Below are positions 1-7,975 of a stretch of 10,022 bases of DNA, in pieces. The first letter of the stretch is position 1. Every line of letters begins with the position of its first letter. The notes below the pieces were generated by a model that saw only the letters and a list, made by a program, of their open reading frames with translations, did not search any database and had not been told where the DNA came from. Position numbers and translations under genes: made by a program. Origin of the DNA: an uncultured Clostridium sp. (GTDB lineage: Bacteria; Bacillota; Clostridia; Peptostreptococcales; Peptostreptococcaceae); contig URRU01000060.1 of the NCBI GenBank assembly GCA_900550335.1, positions 1 through 10,022 on the forward strand, written 5' to 3'.

Positions 1-209
1 GTACATCAGGATCATTAGACCCATCACATGTACTTTTAGCAATAGGATTACCACACGAGATAGCTCATGGATCATTAAGATTAACAGTTGGTGATTTTAC
101 AACTGATGAGGATATAGACTACATACTAGAAGTATTACCTAAGGTAATAGAAAGATTAAGAAGTATGTCTCCTTTATACGAAGAAGCTTTACAGGCTGAG
201 GGAAAATAA
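1..209 (+). CDS. iscS: Cysteine desulfurase, C-terminal end (partial)
   Basis: This is the last 68 codons of a class V PLP-dependent cysteine desulfurase (NifS/IscS type), read in frame from base 3 to the TAA at 207-209. The fragment opens with [15 protein letters not shown], the segment that directly follows the catalytic cysteine in this family (SACTSGS...). The two leftover bases at 1-2 (GT) would complete a TGT codon, so the window edge probably cuts through the active-site Cys; that is inference. [18 protein letters not shown], with the conserved Arg, and a final helix around [11 protein letters not shown] also fit. The enzyme takes sulfur from L-cysteine and holds it as a persulfide. 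The iscU and mnmA genes downstream are its expected acceptors. The PLP-lysine and most of the protein lie outside the window. Family assignment is firm; iscS versus nifS naming is not. Confidence 0.93.
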   Translation, partial: TSGSLDPSHVLLAIGLPHEIAHGSLRLTVGDFTTDEDIDYILEVLPKVIERLRSMSPLYEEALQAEGK

Positions 210-249
210 ATAAAATATAAACAGAATCAAAAGAATTAAAATAAAGCAG

Positions 250-291
250 TATAAATAAAAATAAGAATCAATATAAATAAAATAAAGAATC
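250..291 (+). repeat. Two-copy imperfect tandem repeat, 22-bp period
   Basis: Two 20-base copies, at 250-269 and 272-291, share the pattern TATAAATAAAA..AAGAATC and match at 18 of 20 positions. A more degenerate relative ends in GAATC at 224-228. The repeat lies in the 117-base A-rich gap between the desulfurase gene and iscU. The gap has no terminator or convincing promoter, so it looks like an intra-operon spacer expanded by slippage. No function is evident. Confidence 0.6.
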
Positions 292-326
292 GGAAAAATA
301 TAATCGAAATTACGGAGGAAATTATT

Positions 327-767
327 ATGCAGTATAGTGATAAAGTTATGGACCATTTCATGAACCCAAGAAACATGGGATCAATAGAGGACGCAAGTGG
401 AGTTGGAGAAGTTGGTAACCCAACTTGTGGAGATATAATGAAAATATATCTTGATATAGAAGATGATATAATAAAAGACGTTAAATTCAAGACTTTCGGA
501 TGTGGAAGTGCTATAGCAAGTTCTTCAATGGCAACAGAAATGATAAAAGGAAAGAGCATACACGAAGCTCTTCAGTTAACAAATAAAGCAGTTGCTGAAG
601 CATTAGATGGACTACCACCAGTAAAAATGCACTGTTCAGTACTTGCAGAACAGGCAGTAAAAGCAGCTCTTATAGACTATGCTCAGAAACACAACATAGT
701 TATACCAGAGCTTGAAGGATACGAAATAACAGATGCTCATGAACATGAAGAAATAGAAGAAGACTAG
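327..767 (+). CDS. iscU: Fe-S cluster assembly scaffold IscU (NifU-like)
   Basis: The 146-residue protein is the cytosolic scaffold on which a [2Fe-2S] cluster is assembled from desulfurase-derived sulfur and passed to apo-proteins. All cluster ligands are visible: Cys34 with Asp36 (NPTCGD), Cys59 (FGCGSA), and His102-Cys103 (KMHCS). LPPVK at 96-100 is the classic HscA-type chaperone recognition motif. The first ~128 residues cover the whole IscU fold. The remainder is a short acidic, His-containing tail (DAHEHEEIEED) not needed for the fold. The protein lacks the C-terminal NifU thioredoxin-like domain. The start is supported by GGAGG at 314-318, eight bases before ATG. It sits directly behind the cysteine desulfurase and 35 bases before mnmA, an arrangement typical of clostridial isc clusters. 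Confidence 0.96.
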   Translation: MQYSDKVMDHFMNPRNMGSIEDASGVGEVGNPTCGDIMKIYLDIEDDIIKDVKFKTFGCGSAIASSSMATEMIKGKSIHEALQLTNKAVAEALDGLPPVKMHCSVLAEQAVKAALIDYAQKHNIVIPELEGYEITDAHEHEEIEED

Positions 768-802
768 CAATTAATTCGGAAAACATTAGAGGTGTTAAAT
801 AG

Positions 803-1876
803 ATGAAGAAGAAAGTTATGCTAGGTATGAGCGGCGGAGTTGATAGCTCCGTCGCTGCATATCTTTTAAAAGAACAGGGTTATGATGTGATTGGCGTCAA
901 TATGATGTTATCAAATGATAATACCGAAGAAGAAAAAAGAATAACAGAAGATAGTATAAGAGATGCGAGAAGAGTAGCTGAAAAGCTAGATATTCCACTA
1001 CACGTACTAGATTTTAGAAGAGAATTTAAAGAAAAGGTAATAGACGATTTTATAAAAGAGTATGCACAGGGAAGAACTCCTAATCCTTGTATAGTGTGTA
1101 ACAAGTTTATAAAGTTCGGTCTATTTTTTGACGTTGCAGAAAAGTTTGGTTGCGATTATGTAGCTACTGGACATTATGCAAGAGTTGAAAGAGATGAAAA
1201 AACTGGCAGATTAGTTCTTAAAAAAGGTGAATCTGATAAAAAAGACCAGACATACAACCTTTACAATATAAAGCAGGAACAGCTAGAAAGAATACTGCTT
1301 CCTATAGGAAATTACGAAAAGGATGCAGTAAGAGAAATAGCTAAAAAAATAGGTCTTGATGTACATAATAAGAAAGACAGTCAGGAAATATGCTTTATAA
1401 AAGATAACGACTATGTAAGATACCTAAAAGAAAACTCAAATATAAAAATAAAACCGGGTGAATTTGTAGAAGCTGACGGAACAGTACTAGGAAATCACAA
1501 AGGAATTATAAACTACACAATAGGTCAGAGAAAAGGTCTTGGAATAGCTTTTGGTAAGCCTATGTTTGTAGTTGATATAAATGCAAAGAAAAATAGAGTA
1601 GTACTTGGAAGTAACAACGATCTTTTCAAAAAAGAGCTTGTGATAAAGGATGTAAATACAATTCCTTTTGATTTTGCAGAAGTAGATGAGTTTAAGGTAT
1701 ATGCAAAGGTTAGATATGCAGCGAAACCGTCTCTAGCTACTGTAACAAAGCTATCTGATAATACAGCTAAGGTTGTATTTGAGGAAGCACAGAGAGCTAT
1801 AACTAAAGGTCAGTCTTTAGTTATGTACGATGGAGATATATTAGTCGGTGGAGGAATTATCGACGATATACTATAA
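803..1876 (+). CDS. mnmA: tRNA-specific 2-thiouridylase MnmA
   Basis: MnmA adenylates U34 of tRNA Lys, Glu and Gln and replaces its oxygen with sulfur, giving the s2U34 needed to decode A/G-ending codons. The 357-residue length is usual. An N-terminal PP-loop SGGVDSS lies at 10-16. The nucleophile region NPCIVCNKFIKFG has Cys96 and Cys99, with Cys99 aligning to the E. coli active-site Cys102. ATGHYAR is at 121-127. The second catalytic cysteine is Cys197 in QEICF, and INYTIGQRKGLGI (236-248) begins the central and C-terminal beta domains. ATG 803 is preceded by AGAGGTG at 788-794. The upstream desulfurase is the likely persulfide donor, as in Gram-positives where a dedicated desulfurase feeds MnmA directly. 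No terminator follows; the next promoter begins 28 bases after the stop. Confidence 0.97.
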   Translation: MKKKVMLGMSGGVDSSVAAYLLKEQGYDVIGVNMMLSNDNTEEEKRITEDSIRDARRVAEKLDIPLHVLDFRREFKEKVIDDFIKEYAQGRTPNPCIVCNKFIKFGLFFDVAEKFGCDYVATGHYARVERDEKTGRLVLKKGESDKKDQTYNLYNIKQEQLERILLPIGNYEKDAVREIAKKIGLDVHNKKDSQEICFIKDNDYVRYLKENSNIKIKPGEFVEADGTVLGNHKGIINYTIGQRKGLGIAFGKPMFVVDINAKKNRVVLGSNNDLFKKELVIKDVNTIPFDFAEVDEFKVYAKVRYAAKPSLATVTKLSDNTAKVVFEEAQRAITKGQSLVMYDGDILVGGGIIDDIL

Positions 1877-1903
1877 AAAATATTTTTCCAAAAGAAAAAA
1901 ATC

Positions 1904-1932
1904 TTGAAAATGTCAGAATAATCGAGTATCAT
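1904..1932 (+). promoter_or_regulatory. Sigma-A-type promoter of the alaS T-box leader
   Basis: TTGAAA at 1904-1909 and TATCAT at 1927-1932 are separated by exactly 17 bases. Each hexamer matches the housekeeping consensus at 5 of 6 positions. Transcription would begin near 1939, so the leader before alaS would be roughly 315 bases long, a normal T-box leader length. Confidence 0.75.
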
Positions 1933-1974
1933 ATTAAATATATGAATAAATAAAAATATTTATCAAATGCAAAG

Positions 1975-2212
1975 AAAAGAAGGAGTAAATCTACTGATTT
2001 TGTACAGAGAGAGGGAGTAGCTGAGAACCCTTGAAATAAGCAGATTGAAGCAGTCTTGGAGCATAAATCTTGAACATCTTTTGATTATTAGAGGTTTACG
2101 GTAGCGACGTTATAGCTAAGGATTACCGGAGAAGCAGATTTTATCTGTAAATTAGGGTGGTACCGCGAATAATACTCGCCCCTATGTTTATCATAGGGAG
2201 CGAGTTTTTTTA
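1975..2212 (+). ncRNA. T-box riboswitch, alanine-specific
   Basis: This leader reads the charging state of tRNA-Ala and lets transcription reach alaS only when uncharged tRNA accumulates. Stem I can be traced: an AGTA loop-E element at 1984-1987, a helix AATCT (1988-1992) with AGATT (2042-2046), and the partner GAA at 2047-2049 followed by specifier codon GCA (Ala) at 2050-2052. The apical part carries AGAGAG and an AGGG/CCCT helix (2012-2015 with 2028-2031). CGGTA (2099-2103) with TACCG (2124-2128) marks the stem II region, and CAGAT/ATCTG (2135-2147) is stem III. The T-box motif AGGGTGGTACCGCG is at 2154-2167; its TGGT matches the ACCA end expected of tRNA-Ala. The specifier agrees with the downstream gene. 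Fine structure outside these helices is not resolved, and the 5' boundary is approximate. Confidence 0.95.
2175..2210 (+). terminator. Intrinsic terminator of the alaS T-box
   Basis: CTCGC (2175-2179) pairs with GCGAG (2200-2204) and CCCTATG (2180-2186) with CATAGGG (2192-2198). One bulged A (2199) and a five-base loop complete the hairpin, which runs into six T at 2205-2210. The T-box motif directly upstream can pair with the 5' arm to form the competing antiterminator. This is the regulatory switch, not the end of an operon. Confidence 0.93.
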
Positions 2213-2253
2213 TTTTCCGAAACGAAAAAATATAAAATTGGGAGGCAAAAGTT

Positions 2254-4890
2254 ATGGAAAAAATGGGTTTAAACGAAATAAGAAGTAAATTTTTAGAGTT
2301 CTTCAAAACTAAAGAACATTATGTAGGAGCTAGTTATCCTCTTGTACCAAACAACGACAAGAGTTTACTTTTAATAAATGCAGGTATGGCTCCTCTTAAA
2401 AACTATTTCTCAGGAGTAGAAGTTCCACCAAAGAGTAGAATGGCTACTTGTCAGAAATGTATAAGAACAGGGGATATAGAAAATGTTGGTGTTACAGCTA
2501 GACATGCTACATTCTTTGAAATGCTAGGAAACTTCTCATTTGGGGATTACTTCAAAAGAGAATCATTATCTTGGGGATGGGAATTTGCTACTAAATGGTT
2601 AAATATACCAGAAGATAAAATATGGGTTACTGTATATGAAGAAGATGACGAAGCATTTGATATATGGTCAAAAGAAATGGGATTCCCTGAAGAAAGAATA
2701 GTTAGACTTGGAAAAGACGACAACTTCTGGGAAATAGGTCTTGGACCATGTGGACCTTGTTCAGAAATATACTTCGATAGAGGAGAAGAATACGGATGTG
2801 ATAGCCCGGACTGTAAACCAGGATGTGATTGTGATAGATTCTTAGAATTCTGGAACCACGTATTTACTCAGTTCTCTAAAGAAGAAGATGGAAGCTACAG
2901 CGAATTAGAAAACAAAAACATAGATACAGGTATGGGGCTTGAAAGAATAGCTTGTATAATGCAGGGTGTTGACAACATATTCGAAGTAGATACTATACAT
3001 TCAGTATTAGAAGCTGTTTCTAAAGTTGCAGGTGTAGAATATGGAAAAGATAAAGCAAATGATAAATCTATAAGAATAATAACTGACCACATAAGAGCAG
3101 TATCATTCCTTATAGCAGATGGTGTATTACCATCAAATGAAGGTAGAGGATATGTATTAAGAAGATTATTAAGAAGAGCCGCTAGACACGGTAAACTTCT
3201 TGGAATAAAAGGAACATTCTTAAGTGGATTAGTTGATGAAGTTATAAAAGTTAGTGGAGATGCTTATCCAGAACTAGTAGAAAAAGAAGACTACATCAAA
3301 AAAGTTATAAAAATAGAAGAAGAAAAATTCAATGAAACAATAGACCAGGGAATGGAAATGTTAAATTCTTATAAAGAAGAACTTAAAAAAGAAGGAAAAA
3401 CAGTTCTTAGCGGAGAAATAGCATTTAAGCTTTACGACACTTACGGATTCCCACTAGATTTAACAGTTGAAATATTAAGAGAAGAAGGTCTTTCTGTTAA
3501 TGAAGAAGAATTCAGTGAAGAAATGGAAAAACAGAAAGAAAGAGCAAGAACAGCTAGAGGAAATATGGACGGTGAAAGCTGGAAAGAAGATCCTCTTGCA
3601 AAAGAAGAAAATGTAGAATCAGAATTTGTAGGATACGTTGAACTAACAGGTGAAGGAAAAGTTTTAGCTATAGTTGAAGATTCTGAAATAGTAGAATCAG
3701 CTTCTGAAGGTACAGATGTTGTTGTAGTATTAGACAAAACTAACTTCTACCCAGAAGGTGGTGGACAGGCAGGAGACTGTGGTGTTCTTAAAAATGATAA
3801 CTGTACAGTAGCTGTTAAAAATACTAAAAAAGGTCCAGCAGGAAGTATAAAACACTTTGGTACAGTAGTAGCAGGTGAATTAAAAGCTGGAGATGTTTTA
3901 ACTTGTGAAGTAGATAGAGAAAACAGAATGGCTTGTTCAAGAAACCATACTGCAACTCACTTATTACACAAAGCATTAAAAGAAGTATTAGGAGAACATG
4001 CAAATCAGGCAGGTTCATTAGTTACTGCTGATAGATTAAGATTCGACTTTACTCACTTTGAAGCAGTTACAAAAGAAGAATTAAAATTAATAGAAGAAAA
4101 AGTAAACAATGCTATATTCAACGCTTACGATGTAGTAGCTGAAACAATGGATATAAATGCAGCAAAAGCAAAAGGTGCTGCAGCATTATTCGGTGAAAAA
4201 TACGGAAATGAAGTTAGAGTAGTTTCTATGGGAGATTACTCAATGGAACTTTGTGGAGGTGCTCATCTTTCAAATACTGCACAGGCTGGTATGTTCAAAA
4301 TACTATCAGAAGGTGGGGTAGCAGCAGGTGTTAGAAGAATAGAAGCTGTAACAGGAAAAGCAGTTTATGAATATATGAACAAAAAAGATGAATTAATAGC
4401 TAAAGTTTGTGCTACAATAAAAGCTAAAGAAGATGGTCTTTTACACAGAGTAGAAAATGTTTTAGAGGAAAATAAAAACCTAGAGAAAGAATTACATAGT
4501 TTAAAAACTCAGATAAGTATGCAGTCAGCTGATTCTGCTTTAGATTCAAAAGTAGAAGTAAAAGGTGTAAGCCTAGTTACTAACAAATACGAAAATATGG
4601 ATATGAATACTTTAAGAGACACTGCAGATAATTTAAGGGATAAAATGGGAAGCGGTGTAGTTGTATTAGCAAATGTAGCTGATGGAAAAGTAAACTTTGT
4701 TGTTACAGCAACTAAAGATGTTATAGAAAAAGGTGTTCATTCTGGAAACATAGTAAGAGAAGTAGCTAAGATAGCTGGCGGAAAAGGTGGAGGTAGACCT
4801 AACATGGCTCAAGCAGGTGCTACAGAACCAGCAAAAGTTGACGAAGCTTTAAATTATGCGAAAGAAGTAATCGAATCTCAGGTAAAATAA
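2254..4890 (+). CDS. alaS: Alanyl-tRNA synthetase
   Basis: This cytosolic class II synthetase joins alanine to tRNA-Ala and clears mis-charged Ser/Gly-tRNA-Ala. It has 878 residues, the full family length. The N-terminal catalytic core includes TARHATFFEMLGNFSFGDYF (81-100, motif 2) and GRGYVLRRLLRRAARHG (297-313, motif 3). A cysteine cluster (Cys182, 187, 191, 193) occurs in an insert I recall as common in clostridial AlaRS. The editing domain has both metal-binding motifs intact, HTATH (565-569) and CGGAH (667-671). A coiled segment around 720-755 leads to the C-terminal DHHA1 domain with GGKGGGRPNMAQAG (842-855). ATG 2254 has GGAGG at 2241-2245, eight bases away. Expression should be controlled by the alanine T-box immediately upstream. 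ireB follows after 29 bases in the same unit. Confidence 0.98.
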   Translation: MEKMGLNEIRSKFLEFFKTKEHYVGASYPLVPNNDKSLLLINAGMAPLKNYFSGVEVPPKSRMATCQKCIRTGDIENVGVTARHATFFEMLGNFSFGDYFKRESLSWGWEFATKWLNIPEDKIWVTVYEEDDEAFDIWSKEMGFPEERIVRLGKDDNFWEIGLGPCGPCSEIYFDRGEEYGCDSPDCKPGCDCDRFLEFWNHVFTQFSKEEDGSYSELENKNIDTGMGLERIACIMQGVDNIFEVDTIHSVLEAVSKVAGVEYGKDKANDKSIRIITDHIRAVSFLIADGVLPSNEGRGYVLRRLLRRAARHGKLLGIKGTFLSGLVDEVIKVSGDAYPELVEKEDYIKKVIKIEEEKFNETIDQGMEMLNSYKEELKKEGKTVLSGEIAFKLYDTYGFPLDLTVEILREEGLSVNEEEFSEEMEKQKERARTARGNMDGESWKEDPLAKEENVESEFVGYVELTGEGKVLAIVEDSEIVESASEGTDVVVVLDKTNFYPEGGGQAGDCGVLKNDNCTVAVKNTKKGPAGSIKHFGTVVAGELKAGDVLTCEVDRENRMACSRNHTATHLLHKALKEVLGEHANQAGSLVTADRLRFDFTHFEAVTKEELKLIEEKVNNAIFNAYDVVAETMDINAAKAKGAAALFGEKYGNEVRVVSMGDYSMELCGGAHLSNTAQAGMFKILSEGGVAAGVRRIEAVTGKAVYEYMNKKDELIAKVCATIKAKEDGLLHRVENVLEENKNLEKELHSLKTQISMQSADSALDSKVEVKGVSLVTNKYENMDMNTLRDTADNLRDKMGSGVVVLANVADGKVNFVVTATKDVIEKGVHSGNIVREVAKIAGGKGGGRPNMAQAGATEPAKVDEALNYAKEVIESQVK

Positions 4891-4919
4891 TTTCTCTAAA
4901 AAAGGGAGGAATGAGATAA

Positions 4920-5177
4920 ATGGATAACATGGATTTCACTATGAAATTTGAAGGAGTACAGCAGGAAAAAATGACTGTTGAAGAAGCAATGAAAATAGTT
5001 TATCGGGCACTTAAAGAAAAAGGATACAACCCAGTAAACCAAATAATAGGATATCTTCTATCAGGAGATTCTAGTTATATAACTAGTTATAAGGACGCAA
5101 GAGGGATAATAAGAAAATTTGAAAGAGATGAAATCCTTGAAGAAATTATAACTAAATATCTAGAGGAAAGTAGGTAA
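4920..5177 (+). CDS. ireB: IreB family regulatory phosphoprotein (UPF0297/DUF965)
   Basis: The protein is small (85 residues) and cytosolic, and belongs to the IreB/YrzL family. Recognition rests on the family core EKGYNPVNQIIGYLLSGDSS (33-52), then YITSYKDARGIIRKFERDEI (53-72). In Enterococcus faecalis, IreB is phosphorylated near its N-terminus by the PASTA-domain kinase IreK and restrains cephalosporin resistance. Here the N-terminus has Thr7, and whether it is a phosphosite is unknown. GGGAGGA at 4904-4910 lies nine bases before ATG 4920. An ATG at 4911 is discarded because it hits TAA after two codons. In many Firmicutes the order is alaS-ireB-ruvX-DUF1292; here a membrane protein gene separates ireB from ruvX, starting only four bases after the ireB stop. 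Confidence 0.93.
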   Translation: MDNMDFTMKFEGVQQEKMTVEEAMKIVYRALKEKGYNPVNQIIGYLLSGDSSYITSYKDARGIIRKFERDEILEEIITKYLEESR

Positions 5178-5181
5178 ATAA

Positions 5182-7401
5182 ATGTTCAGAAAGTTTATAT
5201 CAATACTTGCATCTCTATTTATAATTTTTAGTTCTGCTTTTTCTACTGTAAATGCAGAATCAGCAAAAGGAAAAGTTATATTTATAAATATGAGTAGAAC
5301 TAGTCTTGAAAATATGATGAACATAAAAGAGATTGGAAATAGAGTTGAAAAAGAAGGTTATGTAGGATTGATGAATATTAAAGGCGACCAGGGTAACGAT
5401 GACGCACGAAGTCTAGCTACAATGGGAGCTACAGGGAGATCTACAATAGCCGAGTTTGATAGAAAAGTTGCTGTAGATTTTGTTCAACCAAATCCAGCAC
5501 AGGCAAAAGAATATGAAGCCTCTACAGGTAAAAAAGCTAAAAAAATAGTTAATCTTGAGGCTAATAGGTCTTTAAATGAAAATATTGAAAAAGGAGAATT
5601 TGAGTCTACCCTTGGTATGGTAGGCCAAATTCTTTCTGAAAACGGATACAAAACATCTGTAATAGGAAATGCAGATTATAGTGATTTTGATGGTACTCTT
5701 GTTAAAAACAGAAGCATAGCATTTGCAGCTATGGATAATTTTGGAAGAGTTGATGATGGTAATATAGACAATATCAATATTAAAGATAGCAATATGCCAT
5801 TTGGAATCTCTACAGATTATAAAAAATTAAAATCAGAAACAAAGAGATTATATAAAGAAACTGATGCTGTATATGTAGATTTAGGAGATACATACAGATT
5901 AGATGAGTACAAAATGAACCTAAACGAAAACACTTATGCCAATATGAGAGGTAGAACATATAGCAGAATAAATTCTTATCTAAAAGAAGTATTTTCTATG
6001 GTAGGCGAAAATGATACTGTTTATATAGTTAGTGCATTCCCAAATAATTTAGATTATAGCAATAAAAAAAGACTTTCACCTGTAATGAAATTCTCTAAAG
6101 GTGTTTCTGGTAAGGGAGTCTTAACTTCTGCTACAACAAGAAGAGATGGTATAATCGCAAACATGGATATAGGTGTTGATATACTAAATAATTTTGGTCT
6201 ATCAAGTGAATTAATGTTAGGAAGAACTATATCTAATGTTGAAAAAGAAAATAATATAGAGTTTCTTCTTAAAGAATACTCAAAAATAAACTCAGCTGCT
6301 TTAATAAGAGCAGGGGTTGTAAATACATTTGTAGGAGTAGTATCTGCATCTTGGGTAATAGGATTAATAGCAGTTCTTTTAGCTAAGAGAATCGCTCCAA
6401 AATACAAAGATAAACTATTCACTATACTTAAAGAGCTTATAAAATTCGGTATAATAATGCCGTTATCATTTATGGTGGCTCCATTATTTAACTTTAGTGG
6501 ACAGGTAAGTATGTCTCTAGCTGTAATAGGTGTTACATTCTTGATTTACTTTATAGCAAAGGCTATGTTTAAAGATGATGACCTAAAACAGATGGGATTC
6601 ATAGCATTAGTTACTATACTACTAATTGCTGTTGATGCTGTATTTGGAACATATTTAATGAAAAATAATATAATGAGCTACGATGCTATGGTAGGAGCTA
6701 GATACTACGGTATAGGAAATGAATATGAAGGTGTTACTATAGGTAGTGCGGTATTTGCATTTGCAGTACTTCTATACTACAAAAAAATACCTAAATGGGT
6801 TGCTACAGTCGCATTTGGTGTAATTCTAATAACTAGTGCATACCCTTCTATGGGTGCCAATGTCGGTGGAGCTATATCTGAATGTGCTGCATACTTACTA
6901 TTCGTTCTTCTAATGTACAATGTAAAAGTTGACTGGAAGAAGATTGTAGGAATAGGCCTTGCAGTTGTCGGTGTAGTAGGAGTATTTGCTTTTATGGATT
7001 TATCTTCAGGAAGTCCATCTCATCTAGGTTTATTTGTTCAGCAGATAATGTTAAACGGGCCAGGTGAAATAGTACTTACATTTACTAGAAAAATCCAGAT
7101 GAATGTTAAACTAGCACAGACTAGTGTATGGGTAAATATATTAATAGTTGGAATCGTAATAATTGCAGCATTAATATTCAAACCAAACAAACACTTTAGA
7201 GTAATAGCAGGTAAATATCCTATGGTATTCAGAGGATTTGTTGCAGCAATGGTAGGTTGTATAATAACTCTACTAGTAAATGACTCTGGTATAGTAGCGG
7301 CCTCTACTGCATCTATATATATCCTAATACCGGTGATGATAATAACAATAAATATGATTTTAAATGAGGATAAAAAGGAGAAAATAGATGCTAACAGGTA
7401 G
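5182..7401 (+). CDS. Membrane protein with extracellular alkaline-phosphatase-like domain, function unknown
   Basis: No named family is recognised with certainty. A signal peptide or N-terminal anchor (1-25, ending VNA) precedes an extracytoplasmic region of about 345 residues, followed by about 11 hydrophobic segments from ~378 to ~727. The outer region resembles the alkaline phosphatase superfamily in layout: a first strand KVIFINMS (31-38), [11 protein letters not shown] (78-88), a central strand [15 protein letters not shown] (229-243), then TVYIVSA (279-285) and the block RLSPVM...[21 protein letters not shown] (297-331). The first-strand Asp that normally binds metal appears as Asn36, and no DHG-type motif is seen, so a degenerate, non-catalytic domain is possible. 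Conserved-looking membrane-region motifs are [12 protein letters not shown] (506-517), [11 protein letters not shown] (555-565) and NDSGIVAAS (700-708). GAGGAAAG at 5163-5170 can serve ATG 5182. The 3' end overlaps ruvX by 14 bases, suggesting coupled translation. Confidence 0.88.
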   Translation: MFRKFISILASLFIIFSSAFSTVNAESAKGKVIFINMSRTSLENMMNIKEIGNRVEKEGYVGLMNIKGDQGNDDARSLATMGATGRSTIAEFDRKVAVDFVQPNPAQAKEYEASTGKKAKKIVNLEANRSLNENIEKGEFESTLGMVGQILSENGYKTSVIGNADYSDFDGTLVKNRSIAFAAMDNFGRVDDGNIDNINIKDSNMPFGISTDYKKLKSETKRLYKETDAVYVDLGDTYRLDEYKMNLNENTYANMRGRTYSRINSYLKEVFSMVGENDTVYIVSAFPNNLDYSNKKRLSPVMKFSKGVSGKGVLTSATTRRDGIIANMDIGVDILNNFGLSSELMLGRTISNVEKENNIEFLLKEYSKINSAALIRAGVVNTFVGVVSASWVIGLIAVLLAKRIAPKYKDKLFTILKELIKFGIIMPLSFMVAPLFNFSGQVSMSLAVIGVTFLIYFIAKAMFKDDDLKQMGFIALVTILLIAVDAVFGTYLMKNNIMSYDAMVGARYYGIGNEYEGVTIGSAVFAFAVLLYYKKIPKWVATVAFGVILITSAYPSMGANVGGAISECAAYLLFVLLMYNVKVDWKKIVGIGLAVVGVVGVFAFMDLSSGSPSHLGLFVQQIMLNGPGEIVLTFTRKIQMNVKLAQTSVWVNILIVGIVIIAALIFKPNKHFRVIAGKYPMVFRGFVAAMVGCIITLLVNDSGIVAASTASIYILIPVMIITINMILNEDKKEKIDANR

Positions 7402-7810
7402 AATAATGGGACTTGATATAGGAGATAAAACTATAGGTGTTGCAGTAAGTGATCTTATGGGAATGACTGCTCAGGGTATCAAGACTATAAAAAGAACTAG
7501 CAAAAAAAATGATATAGAAGAAATAAAACAGATAATAAAAGAAAAACAGGTTAATCTAATAGTATCTGGACTTCCTAAAAATATGAATGGTACTGTTGGG
7601 CCTCAGGGTGAAAAAGTTCAGAAATTCTGTGAACTTATAAAAGAAGAGACAGGACTAGAAATAGAATTTTGGGACGAAAGACTTACAACTGTTGCTGCTG
7701 AAAAAACTCTTATAACTGCAGATGTAAGCAGAAAAAAAAGAAAAAATGTAATAGACATGATGGCAGCAGTATTAATTCTTCAAGGATATTTAGATTTTAA
7801 AGTTAAATAA
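7388..7810 (+). CDS. ruvX: RuvX/YqgF family RNase H-fold nuclease
   Basis: This is a 140-residue protein of the YqgF/RuvX family, a cytosolic RNase H-fold nuclease linked to 16S rRNA 5'-end processing and also annotated as a putative Holliday junction resolvase. Landmarks are [17 protein letters not shown] (6-22) with catalytic Asp10, [13 protein letters not shown] (61-73), WDERLTT (95-101) with Glu97, and the C-terminal acidic Asp123 in [15 protein letters not shown]. Length is normal. AGGAG at 7376-7380 lies seven bases before ATG 7388, inside the end of the preceding membrane protein gene. It is the last intact gene of the T-box-controlled alaS unit. No intrinsic terminator is obvious after it, so some read-through towards the DUF1292 locus is possible. 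Confidence 0.96.
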   Translation: MLTGRIMGLDIGDKTIGVAVSDLMGMTAQGIKTIKRTSKKNDIEEIKQIIKEKQVNLIVSGLPKNMNGTVGPQGEKVQKFCELIKEETGLEIEFWDERLTTVAAEKTLITADVSRKKRKNVIDMMAAVLILQGYLDFKVK

Positions 7811-7843
7811 CAAAAAAATTGAATATAATATGGAAAAATGGGT

Positions 7844-7868
7844 ATTATCATATAGAATAGATGATAAT
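7844..7868. repeat. Small inverted repeat downstream of ruvX
   Basis: ATTATCAT (7844-7851) and ATGATAAT (7861-7868) form perfect 8-bp arms around a nine-base spacer. There is no T-tract, so it is a poor terminator. The arms are made of Fur-box-like half-sites, but the 7-1-7 or hexamer spacing of a Fur box is not met. It could be an operator for the promoter about 50 bases downstream, or chance in AT-rich DNA. Confidence 0.35.
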
Positions 7869-7914
7869 TGATTGATTTTCATATGGAAGAGATTAATAAA
7901 TAAGAAAATGGTAA

Positions 7915-7943
7915 TTGTTATTATATAAAATTTGTTATATAAT
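7915..7943 (+). promoter_or_regulatory. Sigma-A-type promoter upstream of the DUF1292 locus
   Basis: TTGTTA at 7915-7920 (4/6 match) and a perfect TATAAT at 7938-7943 are spaced by 17 bases. Transcription would start near 7950, about 26 bases before ATG 7976, which leaves room for the GGGGTGA ribosome binding site at 7964-7970. It gives the DUF1292 locus its own start, separate from the T-box unit. Confidence 0.65.
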
Positions 7944-7975
7944 AAAATCAAATAATAGGTAATGGGGTGAAACAA

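Noticed and set aside
2021..2035. CTGAGAACCCTTGAA resembles the core of a TPP riboswitch
   Set aside because: The other TPP elements (GGGG upstream, GGATAAT-type 3' half) are missing, and the sequence is fully explained as the apical part of T-box stem I in front of alaS.
3441..3737. Long minus-strand open frame within alaS (also ones opposite iscU and mnmA)
   Set aside because: They are opposite strongly conserved coding sequence, are Ser/Leu/Ile-rich low-complexity translations typical of antisense shadows, and match no family.
7861..7883. TGATAATTGATT... as a Fur box
   Set aside because: Only one half-site fits; the second half does not match the 7-1-7 inverted repeat or three-hexamer model, and AT-rich DNA gives such matches often.
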